Shown here: one piece after another, positions 34,919 through 44,360 of the stretch
Position numbering within the stretch: the first letter of the stretch is position 1
How the letters are laid out: each line of letters opens with the position of its first letter
NCBI RefSeq assembly: GCF_017357225.1
Contig: NZ_CP071604.1
Span: 1,987,001-2,051,000 of the forward strand
DNA: 64,000 nucleotides
DNA from: Rhizobium binae
Lineage (GTDB): Bacteria > Pseudomonadota > Alphaproteobacteria > Rhizobiales > Rhizobiaceae
Direction: 5' to 3'
The notes under the pieces: generated by a model
Database searches by the model: none
Told to the model about the DNA's origin: nothing
What the model saw: the letters and a program-made list of their open reading frames with translations, nothing else
Program-made: the position numbers and the translations under genes

Positions 34919-36064
34919 TTAGCGTTTGTGGCCGGTGTCGAGGTGGCGTTCTACGAATGCTGAATAGCGCGACATGCCGAAGCAGAAAAGCCAGAAGGCG
35001 AAGCCGGCGAAAATCAGCCCGGTTAACGGCGTTACCGCGGTTGCCCAGTTCGGATCGGTGAAAAGGAAACGGACGATGCCGAGGAGATCGTACATGCTGA
35101 TGATCGACACCAGCGATGTGTCCTTGAACATGCCGATGAAGGTGTTGACGATGCCGGGGATCACCAGTTTGATCGCCTGCGGCAAGATGATCAGCCGCAT
35201 CTTCTGCCAGTAGCCGAGGCCAAGCGAATCCGCACCCTCGAACTGGCCCTTCGGGATGGCCTGCAAGCCGCCGCGAACGACTTCCGCCATATAAGCGGAA
35301 GCGAAGATCGCCACGCCGATCAGCGCGCGCAGGAGCTTGTCCACCGTCCAGCCCGCCGGCAGGAAGAGCGGCAGCACGACGCTCGCCATGAAGAGCACCG
35401 TGATCAGCGGCACGCCGCGCACGACCTCGATGAAAATAACGCTGACCATGCGAATAACCGGCATGTGCGAGCGCCTTCCGAGCGCCAGCAGAATGCCGAG
35501 CGGGAAGGAGACCGCAATGCCGACGAAGGATAGCACCAGCGTCACCATCAGCCCGCCCCAGCGCGGCGTCTCGACGATTTCGAGGCCAAATCCGCCGTAA
35601 AGCAGATAGAAGGAAACGATCGGCAGTACGATGAAGAGCAGGGTGGCGTTCAGGCGCTTTTGTGGCACCGAAGGGATGAGCATCGGCACCAGCAGCAGTA
35701 CGAAGAGGATGCCGACCAGCGTCGGCCGCCAGCGCTCACCGGGCGGATAGCCGCCGAAGATGATCTGGTCGAACTTGGCGCCGACGAAGGCCCAGCAGGC
35801 ACCGCTCCAGCCCTCCGGCTGAACGCCGCCCTGCACCGTCGTCGCGCAGAACGTTCGGTCCGGGCCGCTCCAGACCGCCTGAACGAAAAGCCAGTCGATC
35901 GCATGGAGCAGTCCCCATGCAAGGAATGCGCTCGCCAGGACGGTTAGGACGATATCTTTCGGCGTCGCAAGCAGGTTGCGGCGGATCCAGGCCAGTGCGC
36001 CTTTTTCTCCCGCGGGCGCCGGCTCCGGCGCCAGTATTGCGGTTCTGACGAAACTGTTGCTCAT
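34919..36064 (-). CDS. aapM: General L-amino-acid ABC transporter permease AapM
   Basis: 381-residue permease of the HisM/GlnP family with a long N-terminal extension. The membrane segments start near [16 protein letters not shown]; the EAA loop that contacts the ATPase reads [21 protein letters not shown] large periplasmic insert around residues 60-110 carries [12 protein letters not shown] 36064 has GGAG at seven bases and follows the aapQ stop by one base, so translation is coupled. Confidence 0.96.
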   Translation of the reverse strand: MSNSFVRTAILAPEPAPAGEKGALAWIRRNLLATPKDIVLTVLASAFLAWGLLHAIDWLFVQAVWSGPDRTFCATTVQGGVQPEGWSGACWAFVGAKFDQIIFGGYPPGERWRPTLVGILFVLLLVPMLIPSVPQKRLNATLLFIVLPIVSFYLLYGGFGLEIVETPRWGGLMVTLVLSFVGIAVSFPLGILLALGRRSHMPVIRMVSVIFIEVVRGVPLITVLFMASVVLPLFLPAGWTVDKLLRALIGVAIFASAYMAEVVRGGLQAIPKGQFEGADSLGLGYWQKMRLIILPQAIKLVIPGIVNTFIGMFKDTSLVSIISMYDLLGIVRFLFTDPNWATAVTPLTGLIFAGFAFWLFCFGMSRYSAFVERHLDTGHKR

Positions 36065-36065
36065 C

Positions 36066-37268
36066 TTATCTCTCCACCAGCGCCATCTTGGCATTGAACC
36101 AGTTCATGAACAGTGAGGTCACGATACTGAGGCTGAGGTAGATGACCATCCAGATAAAGATCACCTCGACGGACTGACCGGTCTGGTTCAGCGTCGTGCT
36201 GCCGACGGCAACGAGGTCGGCAAAGCCGATGGCGATGGCGAGCGACGAATTCTTGGTGAGGTTGAGATACTGGCTGCTCAGCGGCGGAATGATGATGCGG
36301 AAAGCCTGCGGAATGACCACCAGCCGGGTGATCGCCGAAGGGTGCAGACCAAGCGCGGCTGCCGCTTCCGTCTGCCCTTTCGGCACGCCGCGGATGCCCG
36401 AGCGCACGATCTCGGCGATGAAGGCCGCGGTGTAGAACGAGAGCGCCAGATAGAGCGACATGAATTCGGGGCCGACCACGGAGCCACCGCTCAGATTGAA
36501 CTTGCCTGCGATCGGATAATCGAAGGAGAGGGGCGCTCCGGCGACCAGGAAGGCAAGCAGCGGCAGGCCGATAAGCAGGCCGAGCGAAGCCCAGATCGTG
36601 TGGAACGGCTGACCCGTCGCAGCCTGCCGGCGATGCGCCCAGCGGGCGGTCACGACAGCGGCGACGATCGCGATCACGAAGGCGACGCCGACGAGCCAGA
36701 AACCTTCTCCGAAGATCGGTTTCGGGAACGAGAGGCCGCGATTGTTGAGAAAGGAGCCGAGGGGCAGGTGCAGCGATTCGCGGGCATTGGGCAAAATCGC
36801 CAGAACGCCCGAATACCAGAAGAAAATCACCAGCAGCGGCGGGATATTGCGGAAGATCTCGACATAGACCGTGCAGAGCTTGGCGATCAGCCAGTTCCGC
36901 GAAAGGCGGCCGATGCCGATGACGAAGCCGATGATGGTTGCCGTAATGATGCCGGTCACCGCGATCAGGATCGTGTTCAGAAGACCGACCACCAGCGCTC
37001 GTCCATAGGTCGAATCGCTGGAATAGGCGATCAGCGATTGACCGACCTCGAAGCCGGCGCGGCTGTTGAGAAAGCCGAAACCTGAAGCGATGTTGGCACG
37101 CGCCAGATTGACTGCCGTGTTGTGTGCAATCCACCAGATGATGGTGACCAGCAACACGATGGTAAGAACCTGGAAGAAAATGCCCCGAATTTTCGGGTCG
37201 TAGAGGGCGGACTGGAAGCTCCAGCCGCTTCTCGGCAATGGTGCCGAATCCGCAACATGATGCGTCAT
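36066..37268 (-). CDS. aapQ: General L-amino-acid ABC transporter permease AapQ
   Basis: 400-residue permease, partner of AapM. It has the family N-terminus ([20 protein letters not shown]), the [16 protein letters not shown] segment and the EAA loop [20 protein letters not shown]. Start ambiguity: ATG 37268 gives the 400-residue length I recall for this family, while ATG 37286, six codons upstream, has the better ribosome site (AAGGGG). It is separated from aapJ by about 100 bp holding a strong stem-loop. Confidence 0.96.
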   Translation of the reverse strand: MTHHVADSAPLPRSGWSFQSALYDPKIRGIFFQVLTIVLLVTIIWWIAHNTAVNLARANIASGFGFLNSRAGFEVGQSLIAYSSDSTYGRALVVGLLNTILIAVTGIITATIIGFVIGIGRLSRNWLIAKLCTVYVEIFRNIPPLLVIFFWYSGVLAILPNARESLHLPLGSFLNNRGLSFPKPIFGEGFWLVGVAFVIAIVAAVVTARWAHRRQAATGQPFHTIWASLGLLIGLPLLAFLVAGAPLSFDYPIAGKFNLSGGSVVGPEFMSLYLALSFYTAAFIAEIVRSGIRGVPKGQTEAAAALGLHPSAITRLVVIPQAFRIIIPPLSSQYLNLTKNSSLAIAIGFADLVAVGSTTLNQTGQSVEVIFIWMVIYLSLSIVTSLFMNWFNAKMALVER

Positions 37269-37323
37269 GCCTGGCCAATTCCCCATGTTATGCGCCCCTT
37301 TTCGGAGCTTTTTTATAGGAGGA

Positions 37324-37347
37324 GGAAAGGCGGTCGCCCGCCTTTCC
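37324..37347 (-). other. Intercistronic stem-loop between aapJ and aapQ
   Basis: GGAAAGGCGG and CCGCCTTTCC (37324-37333 and 37338-37347) form a perfect 10-bp stem with a 4-base loop. Such hairpins after binding-protein genes usually protect the upstream message and lower expression of the permease genes. Confidence 0.7.
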
Positions 37348-37368
37348 GGCTTTCAAGCGTCGTGCCGA

Positions 37369-38394
37369 TCAGCGAACCGGCGGCGCGTACTGGATGCCGC
37401 CCTTGTTCCACAGCGCGTTCAGGCCGCGTGCAATCTTCAGCGGGCTGCCCTGGCCGATATTGCGCTCGAAGACTTCGCCGTAATTGCCGACGTTCTTGAT
37501 GACATTATAGGCCCATTCGTTGGTCAGGCCCAGATCGGTGCCGATCTTGGTGTCCGCCTCGACGCCGAGGAAGCGCTTGATGTCGGGGTTAGGCGAGTTC
37601 TTCATGTCATCGACATTGGCCTGGGTGATGCCGAACTCTTCAGCATTGATCATGGCATAGCCAACCCAGCTGACGATATCGAACCACTGGTCGTCACCCT
37701 GGCGCACGGCCGGGCCGAGCGGCTCCTTGGAAATGATTTCCGGCAGGATCGCATGCTCGTCGGGATTCTTCAGCGTCAGGCGCAATGAATAGAGACCGGA
37801 TTGGTCGGTCGTGTAGACGTCGCAGCGGCCGGCGTCATAGGCGGCGTTGACCTCATCCAGCTTTTCGAAAACAACCGGATTGTACTGGAGGTTGTTTGCC
37901 TTGAAATAGTCGGCGAGGTTGAGCTCGGTCGTCGTGCCCGACTGGACGCAGACGGATGCGCCCGACAGCTCGAGCGCCGACTTCACGTTCAGGCTTTTGC
38001 GAACCATGAAGCCCTGGCCGTCATAATAGTTGACGAAACGGAAGTTCAGGCCGAGCGCGGTGTCGCGGTTGATCGACCAGGTCGTGTTGCGGGCCAGAAC
38101 GTCGACTTCACCGGACTGAAGCGCGGGGAAGCGGTTGGCGGCGCTGAGCGGGGTGAACTTCACCTTCGTGGGATCGCCGAAGACTGCCGAAGCGACGGCC
38201 TTGCAGAAATCGACGTCGAAGCCGGTCCAATTGCCGGAAGCGTCGGGCGCGGCAAAGCCGGCCAGGCCGGTATTGACGCCGCACTGTACGAAACCCTTGG
38301 CCTTGACGTCACCAAGAGTGGTGGCCGAGGCTGCCGATGCGCCAAGTGCCAAAACCGCTGCGCCGATGGCGGCGGACAGGAGCTTATTCTTCAT
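37369..38394 (-). CDS. aapJ: General L-amino-acid-binding periplasmic protein AapJ
   Basis: 341-residue periplasmic binding protein with a signal peptide cleaved near ASA-TTLGDV. Binding-fold features: VKAKGFVQCGVNTGLAGFAA, WTGFDVDFCKAVASAVFGD, SGEVDVLARNTTWSINRDT, and DVYTTDQSGLYSLRL. It delivers amino acids to AapQM. It leads the operon; a 19-bp palindrome lies 158 bp upstream in the region shared with metC. Confidence 0.97.
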   Translation of the reverse strand: MKNKLLSAAIGAAVLALGASAASATTLGDVKAKGFVQCGVNTGLAGFAAPDASGNWTGFDVDFCKAVASAVFGDPTKVKFTPLSAANRFPALQSGEVDVLARNTTWSINRDTALGLNFRFVNYYDGQGFMVRKSLNVKSALELSGASVCVQSGTTTELNLADYFKANNLQYNPVVFEKLDEVNAAYDAGRCDVYTTDQSGLYSLRLTLKNPDEHAILPEIISKEPLGPAVRQGDDQWFDIVSWVGYAMINAEEFGITQANVDDMKNSPNPDIKRFLGVEADTKIGTDLGLTNEWAYNVIKNVGNYGEVFERNIGQGSPLKIARGLNALWNKGGIQYAPPVR

Positions 38395-38747
38395 TTTCCC
38401 AACCTTTTCCGTTGTCTTATCTTTATTTGTGGGGAGTGCGTGTCCGAACGTTGCGTCCGCCTCCCCAATCGTCTCGACACCCTCCCGGCGCGAGTGGGTC
38501 TATCACAGTCGCAAATGCCACTATGGTCAAGTGTCGCCATCGATAATTGCGGCAAAATTCAGAATTTTGCTCAATTGCGCCGCATTCATGGGCGGCTGGT
38601 CAGGAAATAGGCGTTCGATTGCGGAAAAATAACGCGAAAATCATACTTTTCGATGGGAGCCGACCCCCGGCCCAAGGGGTTGACCGGAGGCGGCGGGGCG
38701 TCCAAAAGTCTCGTTTTCGCGTCCCCTCGCCAAAGGCTATTCCCGAC
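38395..38747. other. Divergent aapJ-metC intergenic region
   Basis: 353 bp with no gene. It holds a perfect 9+1+9 palindrome at 38552-38570 flanked by AATTGCG repeats. I looked for a SAM-type riboswitch ahead of metC and did not recognise one. Confidence 0.5.
38552..38570. promoter_or_regulatory. 19-bp palindrome, candidate operator
   Basis: GCAAAATTC-A-GAATTTTGC is a perfect inverted repeat. AATTGCG(G/C) occurs just before it (38545) and just after it (38573). The position between divergent aapJ and metC and the AT-rich centre are typical of an Lrp/AsnC- or ArgP-like site, but the protein is not known. Confidence 0.5.
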
Positions 38748-39938
38748 ATGAAAGACAAAAACAGCTTGCTGCAGAATGCCGGTATCAACACCCGCCTGAG
38801 CCATATCGGCAACGATCCCTTCGACTATCACGGTTTCGTCAATCCGCCGGTCGTGCATGCCTCGACGGTGCTGTTTCCTAACGCCCGGACGATGGAGACG
38901 CGTGCGCAGAAATACACCTACGGGACGCGCGGCACGCCGACGACGGATGCGCTCTGCGAGGCGATCGACGCTCTCGAAGGTTCGGCCGGGACCATCCTCG
39001 TTCCCTCGGGGCTTGCGGCGGTCACCATTCCGTTTCTGGGTTTCGTCGCTGCCGGCGACCATGCTCTCGTCGTCGATTCGGTTTACGGCCCGACTCGCCA
39101 CTTCTGCGACACGATGCTCAAGCGCCTCGGCGTCGAGGTAGAATATTACGATCCGTCGATCGGCGCCGGCATCGAGGCGCTGTTCCGACCGAACACGAAG
39201 ATCGTACATACCGAGGCTCCCGGCTCCAACACCTTCGAGATGCAGGATATTCCGGCGATATCGGGGGTTGCCCACCGCCATGGCGCCGTCGTGATGATGG
39301 ACAATACCTGGGCGACGCCGCTTTATTTCCGGCCGCTCGATCATGGCGTCGACATCTCCATCCATGCGGCGACGAAATATCCGTCCGGCCATTCCGACAT
39401 TCTTCTCGGAACGGTGTCGGCCAATGCCGAGCATTGGGAGCGCCTGAAGGAGGCGAACGGGGTGCTCGGCATCTGCGGCGCACCCGATGATGCCTACCAG
39501 ATCCTGCGCGGGTTGCGCACCATGAGTCTGCGCCTCGAGCGGCATTATGAAAGCGCGCTTGCTATCGCCGAATGGCTGGAGGGCAGGGCGGACGTCGCGC
39601 GCGTGTTGCATCCGGCGCTGCCGAGCTTCCCCTCCCATCATCTCTGGAAGCGCGACTTCAAGGGGGCGAGCGGCATCTTTTCCTTCGTGCTTGCCGCCGA
39701 TGGTCCCGCGCAATCCAGGGCAAAGGCGCACGCCTTCCTCGATGCGCTGCGGATCTTCGGCCTCGGCTATTCCTGGGGCGGCTTCGAAAGCCTCGCTTTG
39801 CACGCCTATCTGAACGACCGCAAGGTCGCCAAGGCCCCGACCGACGGTGCGGTCATCCGCCTGCAGATCGGCATTGAAGACGTGGCCGACCTCAAGGCCG
39901 ATATCGAACGCGGATTTGCGGCGGCAAGCGCCGTCTGA
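38748..39938 (+). CDS. metC: Cystathionine beta-lyase
   Basis: 396-residue Cys/Met-metabolism PLP enzyme, cleaving cystathionine to homocysteine. Features: YTYGTRGTPTTDALCEAI, GTILVPSGLAAVTI, VDSVYGPTRHFCD, VVMMDNTWATPLYF, SIHAATKYPSGHSDILLG with the PLP Lys, and GYSWGGFESLALH. ATG 38748 matches the usual start; the frame is open 67 codons further upstream but overlaps regulatory sequence. hom at 15.9 kb and cysE at 42.5 kb feed the same methionine/cysteine network. Confidence 0.94.
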   Translation: MKDKNSLLQNAGINTRLSHIGNDPFDYHGFVNPPVVHASTVLFPNARTMETRAQKYTYGTRGTPTTDALCEAIDALEGSAGTILVPSGLAAVTIPFLGFVAAGDHALVVDSVYGPTRHFCDTMLKRLGVEVEYYDPSIGAGIEALFRPNTKIVHTEAPGSNTFEMQDIPAISGVAHRHGAVVMMDNTWATPLYFRPLDHGVDISIHAATKYPSGHSDILLGTVSANAEHWERLKEANGVLGICGAPDDAYQILRGLRTMSLRLERHYESALAIAEWLEGRADVARVLHPALPSFPSHHLWKRDFKGASGIFSFVLAADGPAQSRAKAHAFLDALRIFGLGYSWGGFESLALHAYLNDRKVAKAPTDGAVIRLQIGIEDVADLKADIERGFAAASAV

Positions 39939-39974
39939 GGCCAGGCGTGGAGCGCCGCCGCCGCTTGCGGTGCT

Positions 39975-41120
39975 CTATGGCATGGCGCGATAGCCGTAGA
40001 TCCAGTCGAGATCCGCCGCCAGGCTTTGCGGCGGCTTCAGCCCGAGCACGAGATCGCGGCCGATCCGGATCGGCCCTCTCGCATGATAGGCAAAGCGGTT
40101 GAAGGCGCCGCGCTGGCGAAGCTTGGCAATGCGCGGCACGCGATGGTTTTCGAAGAGCGCCAGCGCTTCAGCGACGGGACGAACCGAAAGGAACGCTGCA
40201 AGTTCACAGGCGTCTTCGATCGCCATCGCCGCTCCCTGGGCGGCAAAGGGCATCATTGCGTGAGCGGCGTCGCCGATCAGAACCGCCCTGCCGTCCTGCC
40301 ACGCGCCTGTTGTGGTTTCGAACAGCGGCCAGAAGGTCAGCTTCTGCTGCCTCTCGATCAGCGAGACGATCGCTGCGTTCCAGCCGGCAAGACGTGATCG
40401 CAGCTGGGCGCGCTGCTCCGCCGCCGGCTCGCTTTGCCAAGCCTCCGGCGCAATGTTGCCGGCGGTGATTGCCACCATGTTGAAACTGCCGGTTTCCTTC
40501 AGCGGATAGCTGACCAGATGCGCCGACCCGCCGAGGAAAGCGGAAACGCTTGTCCGATCGAGGAAGCCGGGGGCTTCATCCTCGGCAATGGTGAAGCGAA
40601 AGGCGATATTGCCGGAAAAACGCGGCGAGGGGCTGCCCGCAATAGATTGCCGCAGCTGCGACCAGACGCCGTCGGCGCCGATCACGACATCGGCCGGCCG
40701 GTCGGAAGGCGGTCGACCCGCTTCCATGCGCATTCCGAGACGAAGCCGGCAGAGCGGATCGGCTTCGACCGCGGCGATCAGCGCTTTCTGCAAAGTGGTG
40801 CGGTGCAGGACGCCATAGGGCGCGCCCCAGCGCTGCCGGGCGAATTTGCCTGCCGGCACCGCCGCAAGCTGGCGCAGCGAACTGCCCGAAATCAGTCGGA
40901 TGCTCTCAGGTTCGAGCCAGATCCTCGAAAGCCCGTCCAGGATGCCGAGGTGGGCAAGAATGCGGGAGGCATTCGGCGAAAGCTGCAATCCGGCGCCGAC
41001 TTCGGTGAGTTCGTCTGCCTGCTCGAAAATCTCGGAGCTGATGCCCCGGCGCGAAAGCGACAGCGCAGCGGTCAGCCCCGCAATTCCGGCGCCGATGATG
41101 ACGGCATGTTCGACCGGCAT
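39975..41120 (-). CDS. FAD-dependent monooxygenase, salicylate-hydroxylase-like
   Basis: 381-residue flavoprotein monooxygenase. The FAD loop is AVIIGAGIAGLTAALSLSRRG, the DG motif is VVIGADGVWSQLRQ and the second FAD motif is VLIGDAAHAMMPFAAQGAAMAIED. Single-component aromatic hydroxylases (salicylate, 3-hydroxybenzoate types) share this layout. The substrate is unknown; its location beside core genes gives no pathway context. It precedes the NDUFS6-type gene on the opposite end of a short gap. Confidence 0.88.
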   Translation of the reverse strand: MPVEHAVIIGAGIAGLTAALSLSRRGISSEIFEQADELTEVGAGLQLSPNASRILAHLGILDGLSRIWLEPESIRLISGSSLRQLAAVPAGKFARQRWGAPYGVLHRTTLQKALIAAVEADPLCRLRLGMRMEAGRPPSDRPADVVIGADGVWSQLRQSIAGSPSPRFSGNIAFRFTIAEDEAPGFLDRTSVSAFLGGSAHLVSYPLKETGSFNMVAITAGNIAPEAWQSEPAAEQRAQLRSRLAGWNAAIVSLIERQQKLTFWPLFETTTGAWQDGRAVLIGDAAHAMMPFAAQGAAMAIEDACELAAFLSVRPVAEALALFENHRVPRIAKLRQRGAFNRFAYHARGPIRIGRDLVLGLKPPQSLAADLDWIYGYRAMP

Positions 41121-41144
41121 TGCCTGTCCGATCCGACTGGTCGG

Positions 41145-41390
41145 TTACGCCGCCTTCACGTGGAAAACGCAGCCGGCCGGATTGGTCTGGCTGGGCTTGA
41201 GGGAGGAATTGAAGCGGTAGAGCGTCGAACAGTAGGAGCAGACCTTCTCGTTGTCGTCGCCCATGTCGATGAAGATGTGCGGGTGATCGAAGGGTGCCGA
41301 AGCGCCCGTGCACATGAATTCCTTGACGCCGACTTCGATGACGCGATGACCGCTGTCGTTCTGAAAGTGAGGGATGTTGTGGCCGGCCAT
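41145..41390 (-). CDS. NDUFS6-type zinc-finger complex I subunit
   Basis: 81-residue zf-CHCC protein homologous to mitochondrial complex I subunit NDUFS6. The zinc ligands are readable: EFMCTGASAPFDHPHIFI with Cys and His, and EKVCSYCSTLYRF with CxxC. ATG 41390 gives the family start MAGHNIPHFQND. The subunit helps insert or stabilise an iron-sulphur cluster near the NADH module. It lies upstream of the FAD monooxygenase on the same strand. Confidence 0.9.
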   Translation of the reverse strand: MAGHNIPHFQNDSGHRVIEVGVKEFMCTGASAPFDHPHIFIDMGDDNEKVCSYCSTLYRFNSSLKPSQTNPAGCVFHVKAA

Positions 41391-41548
41391 GTCGCTCTCC
41401 GAATGCTTTGAAAGGTGGGCGGACCTTATAAGCCTTCGCCGCAAATGTGTAGAGCCAAAGCGCCGCGGCAAGCACAGTTTTCAGCCACGGTTTTTGGCTT
41501 CACGCTGGCAGGCGGCTCGACTATGGTCGCGCCAAAAAGGAAGACCCT

Positions 41549-42334
41549 ATGAACCTGAACACCCCAGTTTTTTCAAGCTTCACCCATGACGGATTGCGGC
41601 TCGCATTTTTTGACGAAGGCGATCCCTCCGGTGTGCCTGTCCTGTTGATTCACGGCTTTGCCTCGACCGCCAACGTCAACTGGGTGCATCCGGCCTGGCT
41701 GAAGACGCTCGGCGATGCCGGCTACCGGGTGATCGCCATCGACAATCGCGGCCATGGCGCGAGCGACAAGCCGCATGATGCCGAAGCCTATCGTCCATGG
41801 GTGATGGCCGGCGATGCGATCGCCTTGCTCGACCATCTCGGCATCGCCGAAGCCAATCTCATGGGGTATTCGATGGGCGCGCGCATTTCCGTCTTTGCCG
41901 CACTCGCCAGTCCGCATCGCGTCCGCTCGCTGGTGCTCGGCGGCCTCGGCATCGGCATGACCGACGGAGTCGGCGACTGGGACCCGATCGCCGACGCGCT
42001 GCTGGCGCCGTCGCTGGATGCGGTGACGCACGAGCGTGGCCGGATGTTCCGCGCCTTTGCCGAACAGACGAAGAGCGATCGCACTGCGCTCGCGGCCTGC
42101 ATTCGCGGCTCGCGCGATCTCGTCGCCCGCTCGGATATGGCCAAACTCGATATGCCGGCGCTGATCGGCGTCGGCACCAAGGACGATATCGCCGGTTCGC
42201 CGCAGCAACTGGCGGCACTGATGCCCGAGGCCGAGGCGCTCGATATTCCCGGCCGCGATCACATGCTCGCCGTCGGCGATAAGGTGTTCAAGCAGGCGGT
42301 GCTGGCCTTCTACGAAAGGGTCGCCGAGGGCTGA
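41549..42334 (+). CDS. Alpha/beta hydrolase
   Basis: 261-residue alpha/beta-fold hydrolase. The oxyanion HG motif is LLIHGFASTANVNW, the nucleophile elbow is LMGYSMGARISVF (G-x-S-x-G), the acid is in the IGVGTKDDIAG region, and the catalytic His is in IPGRDHMLAVGD. A preceding segment DNRGHGASDKP is typical of esterases and haloperoxidase-like enzymes. Substrate unknown. The gene stands alone between the NDUFS6-type gene and cysE. Confidence 0.9.
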   Translation: MNLNTPVFSSFTHDGLRLAFFDEGDPSGVPVLLIHGFASTANVNWVHPAWLKTLGDAGYRVIAIDNRGHGASDKPHDAEAYRPWVMAGDAIALLDHLGIAEANLMGYSMGARISVFAALASPHRVRSLVLGGLGIGMTDGVGDWDPIADALLAPSLDAVTHERGRMFRAFAEQTKSDRTALAACIRGSRDLVARSDMAKLDMPALIGVGTKDDIAGSPQQLAALMPEAEALDIPGRDHMLAVGDKVFKQAVLAFYERVAEG

Positions 42335-42462
42335 TATCATCGTGATGTCGAAAAACCATCCTAAAAAACCATGGTGACGGCACCCATTTATGTTATGGGC
42401 GTTTTCCACTATATACTGGCATTGCGAAAACGGCATTCCTGTTGGTAACGAGGAGAGCGGCG

Positions 42463-43296
42463 ATGGTCGCCAAGACAGACATCCGTGCTTTTGAGACAGG
42501 CCATCCGCTGAAAGTGATGGACCCCATCTGGGACAGCCTGCGCGAGGAAGCTCGCGCCGCTGCCGAAACGGATCCGGTTCTCGCCGCGTTTCTCTATTCG
42601 ACGGTGATCAATCACCGTTCGCTCGAGGAATGCGTCATTCACCGCATCTGCGAACGCCTCGATCATCCCGACATGCAGGCGATCCTCCTACGCCAGACCT
42701 TCGAGGAAATGCTCGCCGACTGGCCGGAATGGAGCTCGATCCTACGTGTCGATATCCAGGCGGTCTATGACCGCGATCCCGCTTGCCTGCGCTTCATGGA
42801 GGCGGTGCTCTATTTCAAGGGTTTCCATGCGCTGCAGACGCATCGTCTGGCCCACTGGCTGCTGAACCGCGGCAGGCGTGACTTCGCCCTTTATCTGCAA
42901 AGCCGCTCCTCCAGCGTCTTCCAGACCGACATCAATCCGGCCGCCCGTATCGGCAAGGGCATCTTCCTCGATCATGCCACCGGCCTCGTGATCGGCGAAA
43001 CGGCTGTTGTCGGCGACAACGTCTCGATCCTCCATGGCGTCACGCTCGGCGGCACCGGCAAGGAGGGCGCCGACCGCCATCCGAAGATCGGCAGTGGCGT
43101 CATGATCGGCGCCGGCGCGAAGATCCTCGGCAACATCGAGATCGGCTTCTGCTCGCGCGTCGCCGCCGGCTCCGTCGTGCTCAAGGCCGTGCCGCCGAAG
43201 AAGACGGTTGCCGGCGTTCCGGCCAAGGTCGTCGGCGAGGCCGGTTGTTCCGAACCGTCGCGCAACATGGACCAGGTGATCGGCGCCGATATCTGA
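42463..43296 (+). CDS. cysE: Serine O-acetyltransferase
   Basis: 277-residue CysE, acetylating serine to O-acetylserine for cysteine synthesis. It has the N-terminal helical domain (WDSLREEARAAAETDPVLAA), the VDIQAVYDRDPAC segment and a left-handed beta-helix with IGKGIFLDHATGLVIGETAVV, ILHGVTLGGTGKEGADRHP and IGFCSRVAAGSVVLK. ATG 42463 has AGGAG at seven bases. The C-terminal tail, which binds cysteine and the OAS sulfhydrylase in relatives, ends MDQVIGADI. Confidence 0.96.
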   Translation: MVAKTDIRAFETGHPLKVMDPIWDSLREEARAAAETDPVLAAFLYSTVINHRSLEECVIHRICERLDHPDMQAILLRQTFEEMLADWPEWSSILRVDIQAVYDRDPACLRFMEAVLYFKGFHALQTHRLAHWLLNRGRRDFALYLQSRSSSVFQTDINPAARIGKGIFLDHATGLVIGETAVVGDNVSILHGVTLGGTGKEGADRHPKIGSGVMIGAGAKILGNIEIGFCSRVAAGSVVLKAVPPKKTVAGVPAKVVGEAGCSEPSRNMDQVIGADI

Positions 43297-43436
43297 GCGC
43301 CTGTTGGAAAGAGGATAGGAAAAACCGGCAGGAACCGAGCGGGGACAGCCACTGGCCAAGCGGCAGCCCCGCCTTTACACCGCTGCTTTTCCTGTGCAAG
43401 AAGCGGCCAATCAAGACCGCTTACGGAGATGACAGA

Positions 43437-43640
43437 GTGAAGCCTGAAGAAATCAAGAAGCTCGACGCCTATTTCAAGCGCATGTTCAACCCGCAGATCA
43501 TTGTCAAGGCGCGTCCGCGCAAGAATGATTCCGCGGAAGTCTATCTCGGCGAAGAGTTTCTGGGCGTCGTCTATATCGATGACGAGGATGGCGACCGCTC
43601 CTACAACTTTTCGATGGCGATCCTCGACGTCGATCTTTGA
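43437..43640 (+). CDS. DUF3126 protein
   Basis: 67-residue protein of the alphaproteobacterial DUF3126 family: MKPEEIKKLDAYFKRMFNPQ, RKNDSAEVYLGEEFLGVVYI and a C-terminal DGDRSYNFSMAILDVDL. The start is GTG 43437 with GGAG at eight bases. Function unknown. It follows cysE by 140 bp and is closed by a clear terminator. Confidence 0.88.
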   Translation: MKPEEIKKLDAYFKRMFNPQIIVKARPRKNDSAEVYLGEEFLGVVYIDDEDGDRSYNFSMAILDVDL

Positions 43641-43663
43641 TCGCGCTCGAGAGTTTCAAGAGG

Positions 43664-43692
43664 ACCGGGCGGCGCAATCCGCCCGGTTTTTT
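43664..43692 (+). terminator. Rho-independent terminator after DUF3126 gene
   Basis: ACCGGGCGG (43664-43672) and CCGCCCGGT (43679-43687) form a 9-bp stem with loop CGCAAT, followed by TTTTT. Confidence 0.85.
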
Positions 43693-43833
43693 GGTTTTTT
43701 GCGTCTCAAGCAAAATTTTTTTTAAAATCTGCGGTTGCAGCCATATGATATATATTAGCAAAATCAGTTAAAGACGTACGTGCCCCGGCGCGCGCCCTTT
43801 GTTTTATTATTGTCATGCAACCTTAGGGTTGTT

Positions 43834-43873
43834 TTGCATCGCACAAGACTACTTGACTATTTGTGCGTTGCAG
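43834..43873. promoter_or_regulatory. Inverted repeats upstream of phasin gene
   Basis: TTGCATCGCACAA (43834-43846) and TTGTGCGTTGCAG (43861-43873) are inverted copies matching at 11 of 13 positions. ATGCAA at 43815 and TTGCAT at 43834 add a second inverted pair. The TGCA-rich pattern is what is known for PhaR-type regulators of phasin genes, so autoregulatory control by stored PHB is a reasonable inference. Confidence 0.5.
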
Positions 43874-43912
43874 CTACCCTGCCGCCATCCCACAGCCCAA
43901 CGGAGGACGGTC

Positions 43913-44284
43913 ATGTTCAACTTTGACGATGCAAACAAGAAGAGCAAGGAAGCCGTCGATACGGCGCTGAGAACCTATTCCGATACGGCGAGGGGCTTTC
44001 AGGCAATCGCCGCCGAAGCTGCTGAATATTCGAAGAAGTCCTTTCAGGATGCGGTGACGCATTTCGAAACGCTGGCCGGCGCCAAGAGCTTCGAGGCCGT
44101 GTTCGAACTGCAGACGAGCTACGTCAAGTCCAGCTATGACAGCTTCGTTTCCGAAGCCACCAAGCTCGGCGAAATGTACGCCGATCTCGCCAAGTCCGCC
44201 TACAAGCCCTACGAGGCTCCGATCGCCGCTGCCGTCGCCAAGACGGGCAGACAGTCGCAGCCGGCAACGCCCGCCGCCGCTTGA
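43913..44284 (+). CDS. Phasin-family granule protein
   Basis: 123-residue helical phasin. The start MFNFDDANKKSKEAVDTALR and the repeated amphipathic helices (FQAIAAEAAEYSKKSFQDAV, VFELQTSYVKSSYDSFVSE) fit the family that coats polyhydroxybutyrate granules. ATG 43913 has GGAGG at six bases. The C-terminus is Pro/Ala-rich. PhaC is encoded 30 kb upstream. A terminator follows. Confidence 0.9.
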   Translation: MFNFDDANKKSKEAVDTALRTYSDTARGFQAIAAEAAEYSKKSFQDAVTHFETLAGAKSFEAVFELQTSYVKSSYDSFVSEATKLGEMYADLAKSAYKPYEAPIAAAVAKTGRQSQPATPAAA

Positions 44285-44330
44285 GTTAATTGCGACGGCG
44301 CAACCTGCGCGACATATTGAAATACCGGGG

Positions 44331-44360
44331 CCGGCTACGCATCTGTAGCCGGTCTTTTTT
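44331..44360 (+). terminator. Rho-independent terminator after phasin gene
   Basis: CCGGCTAC (44331-44338) and GTAGCCGG (44345-44352) form an 8-bp stem, followed by TCTTTTTT. Confidence 0.85.

Noticed and set aside
38571..38747. SAM riboswitch ahead of metC
   Set aside because: I looked for the SAM-II core pairing and conserved bases and could not find them.
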